Assembly (NCBI GenBank): GCA_021740105.1
Contig: JAIPAM010000001.1
Location: 260,239-324,238 of the forward strand
Source: Flavobacterium sp.
GTDB lineage: Bacteria > Bacteroidota > Bacteroidia > Flavobacteriales > Flavobacteriaceae
Length of the DNA: 64,000 bases
Direction of reading: 5' to 3'
In this document: in pieces, positions 25,863 to 32,546 of the stretch
Numbering within the stretch: the first letter of the stretch is position 1
How the letters are laid out: each line of letters starts with the position of its first letter
Notes under the pieces: generated by a model
Told to the model about the DNA's origin: nothing
Databases searched by the model: none
The model's input: the letters and a program-made list of their open reading frames with translations, nothing else
Program-made: the position numbers and the translations under genes

Positions 25863-26863
25863 CTGTTATTCAGTTTGGTTATTAATCTTTTAAAGAAGGG
25901 ATCTGTTTCTCTGTTGTAATTAGGAGAGTTCTCCCAGTAATTGTTCTTAAGGACAATCTTTGCGTTCTCATAATGATACAGCATTGATTTATTTCTTTTA
26001 ATTGGGTTGTCTCCTAGAGCATCAGCTATTTTCTTTTTCCAGGGATGATTACTCCCCATGATGTTCTCATTACGTGCTACAAGCTTCTCAAAGTAGTGCT
26101 TTCCTATTAATGCATCATTTTTGTTCATGTTGCAGATGCTATGACTCAACACAAGGTTCCATATTTCATCATGTTGGATGAATTGCCTTGGTAAAACATG
26201 ATCCACATGAACATCTTTATCCCCGATCCTTTCACCACAATAGAAACACGTGTTTCCCTGATATCCTTGTAAGAATGGAATGTTGCCTGTTATATTAGTC
26301 CTGGTGTAACTATTCTCCAGGTAAACATCTCTAACATCATTAGACAGCTTAAAATCACCGTGTGCTAAAGAGAAAGCCCCTTCTAATAAACTCCATCTAG
26401 CATCAAGCTCATCTGTGAGCTCTTGTTTTGATGTTTCATTGATTTGGAAGGTAGCATCATGCAAATAGAGCTTTTTTCCAAAATCAAAGTGATAGAACTT
26501 CTCCCCAACAATATCTTTATCTGTTCCTATGGTCTGAAACCTTGGCACAACATCATTAAAAGCATCAGTACCCACTGAATAAATTGCTCCCTCATAATCA
26601 ATCAATCCTTTGTTTAGAGAATCAATAATCCTCTCCATTTTGGTTTTCCTGGATGGATTGCTTTGTTGTGGGTTGTAGTTTGTTTTTAGCCTCTCCATGT
26701 AGGTTTCCAAATAGATTTTAGATAGATGATCCCATTCTACAGCCTCTTTATCTTGAGAAGCTAATTCAAGGATGGTTTTGCCTAATGCAATCTTGTAAGT
26801 GGCTTGATTTAAGCCATAAAGTACTATTCCTTTCCAATAGTCTACATCTTCAAATTTATCCAT
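25859..26863 (-). CDS. HNH endonuclease-domain protein
   Basis: 334 residues. The HNH core occupies about residues 204-250: CFYCG (Cys206, Cys209), DKDVHVDHVLPRQF (Asp221-His222), Asn236 in EIWNLVL, and SICNMNKND (Cys244, Asn245, Lys248). This is a complete HNH zinc-type site. The first 200 residues form a separate, mostly helical domain with no family I can name; it begins VDYWKGIVLYGLNQATYK and may sense or bind a partner. First gene of the HNH-HIT-zinc-repeat-nuclease operon, behind a TATGTTTG promoter element and a palindrome. Confidence 0.88.
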   Translation of the reverse strand: MDKFEDVDYWKGIVLYGLNQATYKIALGKTILELASQDKEAVEWDHLSKIYLETYMERLKTNYNPQQSNPSRKTKMERIIDSLNKGLIDYEGAIYSVGTDAFNDVVPRFQTIGTDKDIVGEKFYHFDFGKKLYLHDATFQINETSKQELTDELDARWSLLEGAFSLAHGDFKLSNDVRDVYLENSYTRTNITGNIPFLQGYQGNTCFYCGERIGDKDVHVDHVLPRQFIQHDEIWNLVLSHSICNMNKNDALIGKHYFEKLVARNENIMGSNHPWKKKIADALGDNPIKRNKSMLYHYENAKIVLKNNYWENSPNYNRETDPFFKRLITKLNNR

Positions 26864-26895
26864 TAGCTATCCTGTATTGATGTGTTAGATTGATA

Positions 26896-26903
26896 CAAAC
26901 ATA
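26896..26903 (-). promoter_or_regulatory. -7 element of the nuclease operon
   Basis: TATGTTTG on the minus strand, 32 nt before the HNH start codon. No TTTG is found at the expected -33 position; a palindrome lies there instead. Confidence 0.5.
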
Positions 26904-26912
26904 AGAATATTT

Positions 26913-26929
26913 TGTCTTATAATAAGACA
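26913..26929. promoter_or_regulatory. Palindromic putative operator of the nuclease operon
   Basis: TGTCTTAT-A-ATAAGACA: 8-bp arms around one central base, with no mismatch. It begins 9 bp upstream of the -7 element, where it would block polymerase binding, and so is well placed for a repressor. Confidence 0.6.
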
Positions 26930-27284
26930 GCTCTTGTTTCTGTTTGAAGGCGGGAGTACTCCAGGGTAATTATTTGAGACAGGGTTGTTAGTGGGAGTGA
27001 GCAAGCTATTAACATACAGGTCAAAATAACTTTACAGGTTAGAAATTTTGGAAAATAATATTTTTGGTTAAGTAGAAAAATCAATCCATTTTTAGCTACG
27101 AATCGCTATATATATTATTTTATGTTAAGAAAAACAAGTTTTTGCTTTAGAAGGGTGAATTAGCGGGTGATGTGCATGCAGCTCATCATTTGTGTATAAA
27201 TATTTTTTGAAGAATCATTTGTCCCATTTGTCCCATTTTTGTTAAAAACATCAACATTTTGTTTATAAAATGAGGGTTAAAAAA

Positions 27285-27315
27285 TTGTGTATTTAAAAAG
27301 GCAGTATTACCTTTG
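27285..27315 (+). promoter_or_regulatory. Promoter of the 109-aa orphan gene
   Basis: TTG (27285-27287) and TACCTTTG (27308-27315) with 20 nt between them, ending 31 nt before the start codon. Confidence 0.6.
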
Positions 27316-27346
27316 GGCTTCCCATAACATATAGATATACAACAAG

Positions 27347-27676
27347 ATGAGTAGAAGATTAGATGCTTTCTGTATCACAAGTAGGCTTAGGCTTCAAGAC
27401 AGCATTAAACTAGATAACGAATACATAACTATTCACAAGCTAATGGATACTGACCCTGTTAAACTATGGAACTTAATTCATTCTAAAGGCAGTAATATTC
27501 ATTTAGTAAGTACCGATCATTACAAACTGAAGCAACTAATAACAAAAGTAGCACCTGAACTTATAGCTATTAATGATGTGAAGCGTGAGCTTCGCAAGAG
27601 TAAGATGAAACTTTCCAATGCAATCTCATCTGGTACTATTGGAACTGAAAAGAGCTCCTACAAAAGACTTAATTAA
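27347..27676 (+). CDS. Orphan 109-aa protein of the element
   Basis: No family recognised. Basic, probably helical and soluble, with a C-terminal Lys/Arg-rich stretch (NDVKRELRKSKMKLSNAI). No signal peptide or membrane segment. A consensus promoter lies just upstream, which supports the gene being real. It converges on the integrase gene with 67 nt between the two ends. By position and charge it could be an excisionase-like or DNA-binding accessory protein, but no helix-turn-helix is convincing; this is a guess. Confidence 0.6.
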   Translation: MSRRLDAFCITSRLRLQDSIKLDNEYITIHKLMDTDPVKLWNLIHSKGSNIHLVSTDHYKLKQLITKVAPELIAINDVKRELRKSKMKLSNAISSGTIGTEKSSYKRLN

Positions 27677-27743
27677 TCTAGTTCTTCTGTAGAAGCATAA
27701 ATCATGTTCATCCTTTTTCAATTCATCCTTTACAGATAGACAG

Positions 27744-28943
27744 TTACATAATTACATGTTGATGCATTTCATCGATCACCTTAGTTTCAAAAGTGTCTAG
27801 ATAGATGTTAGTTATCTTATTTCCATGCTGATGACCAAGTGCTTCTGCAATTAGTTCATTTGAATATCCCATGCGTTTAGCAATAGTAGCAAATGAATGT
27901 CTACTTGAATAGGTTGTTACAGAAGAACCTAGACCAACCTCTGCAGATAACCGGTTCAAATATTTATTGGTTGTTTTGATACATTGCTGGATGATTCTTT
28001 TAGCTCTTACATTGTCTTCTGTAACACCAAATGGAATAATAGGCAGTAGGTAATCACTTCCAGGAGCATGCATCTGATTGATTATAGATTCTGCCTCAGG
28101 AAACAGCTTTACACTATAGTTTTGATGTGTTTTTCTTCGCTTGTATTCAATTCTACCATCGATGATATTTGAATGCTTTAAATAGGCTAAATCGGTGAAA
28201 GAAATACCTCTCAAAAAGAAGCTCAACATGAAGTAATTTAAAGACCTCCAACAGGTTGAATTCTTCTCTACATGAATTTGTAAGAGCTTGGCAATATCAT
28301 CCTTCAAAATGGCTCTTTTTGCTGTCTTTTCACTCTTTATACTGATGTCATGGAAGGGATAAAAAGACCTATCAACCACCTTCATCTTAATAGCCTTATT
28401 GTAGATAGCTCGAATGGATCTAAAATAGTTAGACACACTGTTTATTTTGAGTCCTGAGGTGGTTAAATGATGGCTAAATTGGTCTAAGAGCTTGTAATTA
28501 ACCTCTTCAAAAGTAACATCCTTCCCACAATAGGTAATAAGCCTGTTAACTGCTGTTCGATAGACTATTGCATTACCAACTCTGTTAGCTTCCAACATTT
28601 GTTGAATGACTTTATCTGCAAAAATTTGGAATGTTTCAGGAGTTTCAACTTGTGGCTTCCCAGAGAGCATTGCTTTGAGCTTATCAATAGAGAATTCATC
28701 ATCTAATGAAAGAACAGCTTGTTCGATTTTAAAGAAGTGCTTAGAGAGTTTGATGTTTAGAAGCTTCGCATTTGGATATTCTTTTACCACTTGCCCTTTT
28801 CTTTCATCCCAATAATGTTGTTGAAGTGCTACCCCTGAATTAATGGTGTAGACTTTCTTAAAATCAATGATTCTAAAGATGATGTTGAATGTTCCATCTG
28901 ATTTTGCTCTACGAAGGTCTAAGAGCGTTTTAATGTTTGCCAT
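27744..28943 (-). CDS. Tyrosine recombinase (site-specific integrase)
   Basis: 399 residues from the ATG at 28941-28943; the frame also extends to a TTG at 28982, less likely because it would lie inside the terminal repeats. N-terminal arm-binding region (MANIKTLLDLRRAKSDGT), core-binding helices at about 105-195, catalytic domain from 210. Catalytic residues: Arg245 (FFLRGIS), Lys271 (KRRKTHQ), Arg348 in SSRHSF (the first His of HxxR is Tyr345), His371 (GHQHG) and nucleophile Tyr381 (NIYLDTF). Typical Bacteroidota element integrase. Its 5' end is about 100 bp from the intact tRNA, as expected for the enzyme that recombines that site. Confidence 0.93.
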   Translation of the reverse strand: MANIKTLLDLRRAKSDGTFNIIFRIIDFKKVYTINSGVALQQHYWDERKGQVVKEYPNAKLLNIKLSKHFFKIEQAVLSLDDEFSIDKLKAMLSGKPQVETPETFQIFADKVIQQMLEANRVGNAIVYRTAVNRLITYCGKDVTFEEVNYKLLDQFSHHLTTSGLKINSVSNYFRSIRAIYNKAIKMKVVDRSFYPFHDISIKSEKTAKRAILKDDIAKLLQIHVEKNSTCWRSLNYFMLSFFLRGISFTDLAYLKHSNIIDGRIEYKRRKTHQNYSVKLFPEAESIINQMHAPGSDYLLPIIPFGVTEDNVRAKRIIQQCIKTTNKYLNRLSAEVGLGSSVTTYSSRHSFATIAKRMGYSNELIAEALGHQHGNKITNIYLDTFETKVIDEMHQHVIM

Positions 28944-28989
28944 AAAGATTGATTTATGGTCTTGGAAAGCAATTTTGTGCAAACTATGT

Positions 28990-29036
28990 GCAAACTAATT
29001 AAACAAAAAAGACCTCACATTACTGTGAAGTCTTTT
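28990..29036 (-). terminator. Element-borne terminator after the intact tRNA-Met
   Basis: On the minus strand AAGACTTCAC / GTGAGGTCTT (10 bp, one G-T) with a T run follows the tRNA 3' end by about 9 nt. It nearly duplicates 20642-20690. Confidence 0.8.
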
Positions 29037-29044
29037 GATTATTG

Positions 29045-29118
29045 TGGTCCCACTTGGAATCGAACCAAGCACCTACTGATTATGAGTCAGTTGCTCTAAC
29101 CGAATGAGCTATAGGACC
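29045..29118 (-). tRNA. tRNA-Met (anticodon CAT), intact copy
   Basis: 74 nt on the minus strand. Acceptor stem GGTCCTA / TGGGACC pairs throughout (one T-G). Anticodon loop ACTCATAAT with CAT complement at 29082-29084; T-arm GGTTCGATTCC. The loop context is that of elongator Met; a lysidine-modified Ile tRNA is less likely. No CCA is encoded (the discriminator A is followed by CAA). The 5' flank has a promoter of its own, so this is the expressed copy, rebuilt at its 3' end by the inserted element. Confidence 0.92.
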
Positions 29119-29130
29119 TTTAACGAGGTG

Positions 29131-29162
29131 CAATATTACTACTATTTTTGATTCTCTGCAAA
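29131..29162 (-). promoter_or_regulatory. Promoter of the intact tRNA-Met
   Basis: TTTG (29159-29162) and TAATATTG (29131-29138) on the minus strand, 20 nt apart, 12 nt before the tRNA 5' end. Confidence 0.55.
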
Positions 29163-29218
29163 TCTTTTTGAAAGGGATTCCGGATTCCTTTTCGAATAAA
29201 AATAAACCTTAAAGCCAT

Positions 29219-29620
29219 TTACTTCATTTCCTGACACAGCTCGATCAAAACGCCATTGGTGGTTTTTGGATGAAGAAAAGCCACTAATTTATTGTCGGCC
29301 CCTCTCTTGGGAACTTCGTTTAAAACCACAAAACCCTCCGCTTTTAATCGCGCGATTTCCGAAACAATATCTTCTACATCAAAAGCGATGTGGTGAATTC
29401 CCTCGCCTTTTTTTTCCAGGAATTTAGCAATTGGACTCTCCGGATTCTTCGCTTCCAATAATTCAATTTTATTAGGGCCATTCATAAAAAAGGAAGTTTT
29501 AACTCCTTCGCTTTCTACCAATTCCGATTTATAGGCTGGGGCACCAAATAGTTTTTCGAAAACCAAATTCGAAACTTCAAGGCTGTTTACCGCAATTCCA
29601 ATGTGTTCAATTTTTCTCAT
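29219..29620 (-). CDS. mce: Methylmalonyl-CoA epimerase
   Basis: 133 residues from ATG 29618-29620 (MRKIEHIGIAVNSLE); an upstream TTG in frame is less likely. Two betaalphabetabetabeta modules of the glyoxalase/vicinal-oxygen-chelate fold, with metal ligands in HIGIAV (His5), HHIAFDV near residue 78 and a late Glu in LIELCQ. Interconverts the 2R and 2S forms of methylmalonyl-CoA in propionate/odd-chain metabolism. The mutase genes are not in the window. Divergent from rbfA; a TATCTTTG -7 element lies at 29643-29650. Confidence 0.92.
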   Translation of the reverse strand: MRKIEHIGIAVNSLEVSNLVFEKLFGAPAYKSELVESEGVKTSFFMNGPNKIELLEAKNPESPIAKFLEKKGEGIHHIAFDVEDIVSEIARLKAEGFVVLNEVPKRGADNKLVAFLHPKTTNGVLIELCQEMK

Positions 29621-29642
29621 TTTTAGCTGCAATTAGTTGGGA

Positions 29643-29650
29643 CAAAGATA
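29643..29650 (-). promoter_or_regulatory. Probable -7 element for mce
   Basis: TATCTTTG on the minus strand, 22 nt before the mce start. No -33 match found. Confidence 0.4.
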
Positions 29651-29700
29651 AAAAACTTTATTGCTTTGCACCTTTGAAACGCTAGAACTCAAAAAAATTG

Positions 29701-29708
29701 TATTTTTG
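29701..29708 (+). promoter_or_regulatory. -7 element abutting the rbfA start codon
   Basis: TATTTTTG ends 4 nt before the ATG at 29713. Transcription starting about 5-7 nt downstream would begin at or next to the start codon. Confidence 0.45.
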
Positions 29709-29712
29709 CACC

Positions 29713-30105
29713 ATGGAAACAAATAGACAGAAAAAAATAGGTGGCGTAATCCAAAACGATTTGGTGGATATTTTACAAGGTGAAGTTCGTAAAAATGGAA
29801 TTTCCAATTTGATTATTTCCGTGTCAAAAGTGGTGGTAACTTCTGATTTATCGGTTGCAACGGTGCATTTAAGTATTTTCCCTCAAGAAAAAGCCGCAGA
29901 AACTTTGGTCGCTATTAAATCCAATACCAAATTAATAAAACACGATTTATCTCAACGCGTACGACTTCAATTGAGAAAAGTACCTAACCTAACTTTCTTC
30001 ATTGACGATTCCCTAGACTATATCGAGAAGATTGATAATGCCTTAGCGGCAAAAGAAAATCCAATCGAAAACCGCGATCTTTTAGAAAAACGAAGAGCAA
30101 CCTAA
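29713..30105 (+). CDS. rbfA: Ribosome-binding factor A
   Basis: 130 residues from ATG at 29713 (METNRQKKIGGVIQNDLVDIL). KH-like fold with the family pattern ISVSKVVVTSDLSVATVHLSIFP and HDLSQRVRLQLRKVPNLTFFIDDSLDY, including the PxLxFxxDxS signature. Acts in 30S subunit maturation, binding 16S rRNA. A TTG fifteen bases upstream is in frame but overlaps the -7 element. The stop codon is followed one base later by the TTG start of a permease gene. Confidence 0.94.
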   Translation: METNRQKKIGGVIQNDLVDILQGEVRKNGISNLIISVSKVVVTSDLSVATVHLSIFPQEKAAETLVAIKSNTKLIKHDLSQRVRLQLRKVPNLTFFIDDSLDYIEKIDNALAAKENPIENRDLLEKRRAT

Positions 30106-30106
30106 A

Positions 30107-31306
30107 TTGAACTTCCCTTATTACATAGCCAAGCGCTACCTGAAAAGTGCCAATAAAAATAATGCAATCAACATTATTAATGGCATTGCTTCGCTTGGAA
30201 TTATTGTAAGCTCTATGGTTTTATTTGTAGTATTATCTATTTTTAGTGGGTTGGTGAATTTCAGTTTGTCGTTCAGTAATGACTTCGACCCCGATTTAAA
30301 AATCAACAGCACTTTAGGTAAATCCTATACTATTTCACCAACTCAAGAGCAAAAAATAAAAGCTATTGAAGGCGTAACTTCTTACAGTAAGATAGTCGAA
30401 GAACGCGCCTTATTTATGTTTGATGGCAAAGAGCAATTTTCTTATTTGAAAGGGGTTGATTCTACGTTTACCAAAGTGAGCAACGTTCAAAAAAGCTTGT
30501 TCAACGGACAATGGCTAAGTCCAAATACTTCGCAAGTAGTCGTGGGGTATGGAATTTCTCAAAAGTTATCGCTTGGCATATTCGATTTCAATAATCCGTT
30601 TGAGGTATTTGCTCCAAAACCAGGTAAAGGAACGATAGAAAATCCGGACGATGCATTTGTAAAAATTGGTTTAATTCCTGTTGGTATTTATGCCGTAAGC
30701 GAAGATTTAGATTCTAAATATGTATTTGCAGATATTGATGTAGCAAGAGAATTACTGGGATTTCAATCCAACCAAATCACCACTCTGGAATTAAAATTAA
30801 AACCCAATGCCGACGAAAATAAAGTAAAAGAGCAACTACAAAATATATTCGATAATAAAATCACCATTAAAAACAGAGCGCAACTCAATGACGCTTTGTA
30901 CAAAATGCTCAATACCGAAAATACCGCCATTTATTTGTTGTTTACCCTTGTGATTATCCTAACCCTATTTACCCTAGCTGGAGCTATTATCATGATGATT
31001 TTAGACAAACGAGGGAATTTAAAAACGCTTTATAATTTAGGAACAGAAGTGAAAGATTTGAGAAAAATATTCTTGCTTCAAGGGACTTTATTAAGTGTTT
31101 TGGGTGGGCTTTTTGGACTTTCAATTGGGGTGGTGTTGGTGTTAATCCAGCAGCAATTTGAAGTCATCATGATTACGCCTTCCTTGGCTTATCCGGTGGA
31201 TTTCCTATTTAAAAATGTAGTAATTGTTTTAGGAACCATTATCTCGTTGGGCTTTATCGCTTCGTTGATTGCGAGTAACCGCGTGAGCAAGAAGTTATTG
31301 GAATAG
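30107..31306 (+). CDS. FtsX-like ABC transporter permease (LolC/LolE type)
   Basis: 399 residues. Start TTG at 30107, one base after the rbfA stop; the protein begins MNFPYYIAKRYLKSANKNNAINIINGIA, the usual start of this family in Bacteroidota, so TTG seems right. One membrane segment near 25-50, a large periplasmic MacB-like domain (about 55-265), and three more segments (272-297, 320-345, 360-385), the FtsX layout. Probably part of lipoprotein release from the inner membrane; the partner ATPase is not adjacent. Confidence 0.87.
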   Translation: MNFPYYIAKRYLKSANKNNAINIINGIASLGIIVSSMVLFVVLSIFSGLVNFSLSFSNDFDPDLKINSTLGKSYTISPTQEQKIKAIEGVTSYSKIVEERALFMFDGKEQFSYLKGVDSTFTKVSNVQKSLFNGQWLSPNTSQVVVGYGISQKLSLGIFDFNNPFEVFAPKPGKGTIENPDDAFVKIGLIPVGIYAVSEDLDSKYVFADIDVARELLGFQSNQITTLELKLKPNADENKVKEQLQNIFDNKITIKNRAQLNDALYKMLNTENTAIYLLFTLVIILTLFTLAGAIIMMILDKRGNLKTLYNLGTEVKDLRKIFLLQGTLLSVLGGLFGLSIGVVLVLIQQQFEVIMITPSLAYPVDFLFKNVVIVLGTIISLGFIASLIASNRVSKKLLE

Positions 31307-31307
31307 T

Positions 31308-32297
31308 TTAAAACTGATATTCTGCATACACTTCTTCAATTTCATTTAATGCGGCGAATAACTCCTCTGGAGTGCTCAGCGTTACTAATTTTTGACGGTG
31401 TTCTTTAAACGATTGTATTCCTTTGAAATAATTGGCATAATGCGGTCGAGTTTCCACAATTCCGAGTCTTTCGCCTTTCCAATCCATCGCCCAAGTAAGG
31501 TGATTCCGGACTGCTTCTACTCGGTTAATCACAGTTGGTTTAGCTAAATGCTCTCCTGTTTTAAAATAGTGTTTTATTTCGTTGAAAATCCATGGATAAC
31601 CAATGGCAGCGCGACCAATCATAATGCCATCAATACCATATTCATTTTTATATTTGAGGGCTTTTTCAGGAGAATCGATATCGCCGTTACCGAATATCGG
31701 CATGGTAATTCTAGGATTATTTTTTACTCTGGCAATGTGTGACCAGTCGGAATGACCTTTGTACATTTGGGCGCGAGTTCTAGCATGAATGCTTAAAGCT
31801 GCCACGCCAATGTCTTGTAAGCGTTCCGCAACCTCATCGATATTTATCGAAGAATCGTCCCAACCCAGACGCGTTTTTACGGTTACTGGTAAATCGGTGC
31901 TATCGATAACAGCTTGCGTTAATCGAATCATCAAATCGACATCTTTTAGAACCCCCGCTCCGGCACCTTTACAAACTACTTTTTTTACGGGACAACCAAA
32001 ATTAATATCAATAATATCGGGATTTACAGTACTGACAATTTTTGAGGAAAGCGCCATAGCTTCTTCGTCGCCACCAAAAATTTGAATTCCAACGGGGCGT
32101 TCATAATCAAAAATATCCAATTTCATGCGGCTTTTAATGGCATCGCGAATCAATCCTTCGGAAGAAATAAATTCAGAATACATTAAATCGGCACCATGCT
32201 GCTTGCACAATCTACGAAATGGCGGATCGCTAACGTCTTCCATTGGAGCGAGAAGCAAAGGAAAATCGGGTAATATTATGTTGCCTATTTTTGGCAT
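31308..32297 (-). CDS. dusB: tRNA-dihydrouridine synthase, DusB type
   Basis: 329 residues from ATG at 32295-32297 (MPKIGNIILPDFPLLLAPMEDVSDPPFRRL); the frame is open further upstream but that part is not family-like. FMN-dependent TIM barrel: APMEDVSD binds flavin, IDINFGCPVKKVVCKGAGAGVL contains the catalytic Cys, and GNGDI and MIGRAAIGYPWIF are the phosphate-binding loops. Reduces uridines in the tRNA D-loop. Divergent from lepA. Confidence 0.93.
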   Translation of the reverse strand: MPKIGNIILPDFPLLLAPMEDVSDPPFRRLCKQHGADLMYSEFISSEGLIRDAIKSRMKLDIFDYERPVGIQIFGGDEEAMALSSKIVSTVNPDIIDINFGCPVKKVVCKGAGAGVLKDVDLMIRLTQAVIDSTDLPVTVKTRLGWDDSSINIDEVAERLQDIGVAALSIHARTRAQMYKGHSDWSHIARVKNNPRITMPIFGNGDIDSPEKALKYKNEYGIDGIMIGRAAIGYPWIFNEIKHYFKTGEHLAKPTVINRVEAVRNHLTWAMDWKGERLGIVETRPHYANYFKGIQSFKEHRQKLVTLSTPEELFAALNEIEEVYAEYQF

Positions 32298-32313
32298 ATT
32301 TGAAATATTTTTG

Positions 32314-32321
32314 CAAAGATA
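32314..32321 (-). promoter_or_regulatory. Probable -7 element for dusB
   Basis: TATCTTTG on the minus strand, 16 nt before the ATG at 32297; it supports the shorter start. Confidence 0.45.
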
Positions 32322-32374
32322 ACGGTTTTGTGAGAATAGAAAATAGAATATATCATAAAGACCCATTTGAGCTA

Positions 32375-32404
32375 TTTGAAAGTGCTGAATTTAAACTATA
32401 TTTG
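32375..32404 (+). promoter_or_regulatory. Probable lepA promoter
   Basis: TTTG (32375-32378) and TATATTTG (32397-32404) with 18 nt between. It would give a leader of about 135 nt that contains the structured repeat at 32417-32502. Confidence 0.55.
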
Positions 32405-32416
32405 CAAATTAATTGC

Positions 32417-32502
32417 GTGAGGGATAGCAGCGGCATCCTTTTGTGGAGCGAAAGCGGAACAAAAGATAGAGCGAAAAGCCCGACCCTTGTGGTCACGCCC
32501 AG
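32417..32502 (+). repeat. Structured GC-richer element in the lepA leader (related repeat, copy C)
   Basis: Stem CTTTTGT (32438-32444) / ACAAAAG (32459-32465) closes over GC-GAAA-GC (32448-32455). The tail ends in ...CCCGACCCTTGTGGTCACGCCC. From general knowledge, very similar sequences recur between genes in Flavobacterium genomes. It resembles the other three copies in layout rather than letter by letter. Confidence 0.6.
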
Positions 32503-32546
32503 AAATAAATTCAGGGTAAGCCAAATAAAATTGACACTGACAAAGC

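Larger units (their letters stand above)
26864..27346. other. Intergenic segment between the divergent HNH operon and the 109-aa gene
   Basis: About 480 bp with promoters at both ends (26896-26929 minus, 27285-27315 plus) and no gene that I can support in the middle. It contains a short tandem repeat of TTTGTCCCA around 27219-27240. Confidence 0.6.
21501..29118. mobile_element. Integrative element in tRNA-Met, about 7.6 kb
   Basis: Bounded by two copies of the tRNA-Met sequence that are identical over about 73 bp (21504-21576 and 29045-29117). A tyrosine recombinase gene is read from beside the right copy. The cargo is orphan and nuclease genes; I see no relaxase, type IV secretion, phage structural or replication genes, so it is not self-transmissible by what is visible. 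It resembles small islands or satellites that carry defence genes. The sequence caaactatgtgcaaac occurs just inside both ends (21611-21626 and 28980-28995). Confidence 0.85.

Noticed and set aside
28944..28982. TTG-initiated extension of the integrase
   Set aside because: The added 13 residues are not typical and would place the start inside the tandem terminal repeats; the ATG at 28943 gives the usual N-terminus.
21501..29118. Conjugative element or prophage
   Set aside because: No relaxase, coupling protein, conjugation, capsid or tail genes are present among the coding regions.
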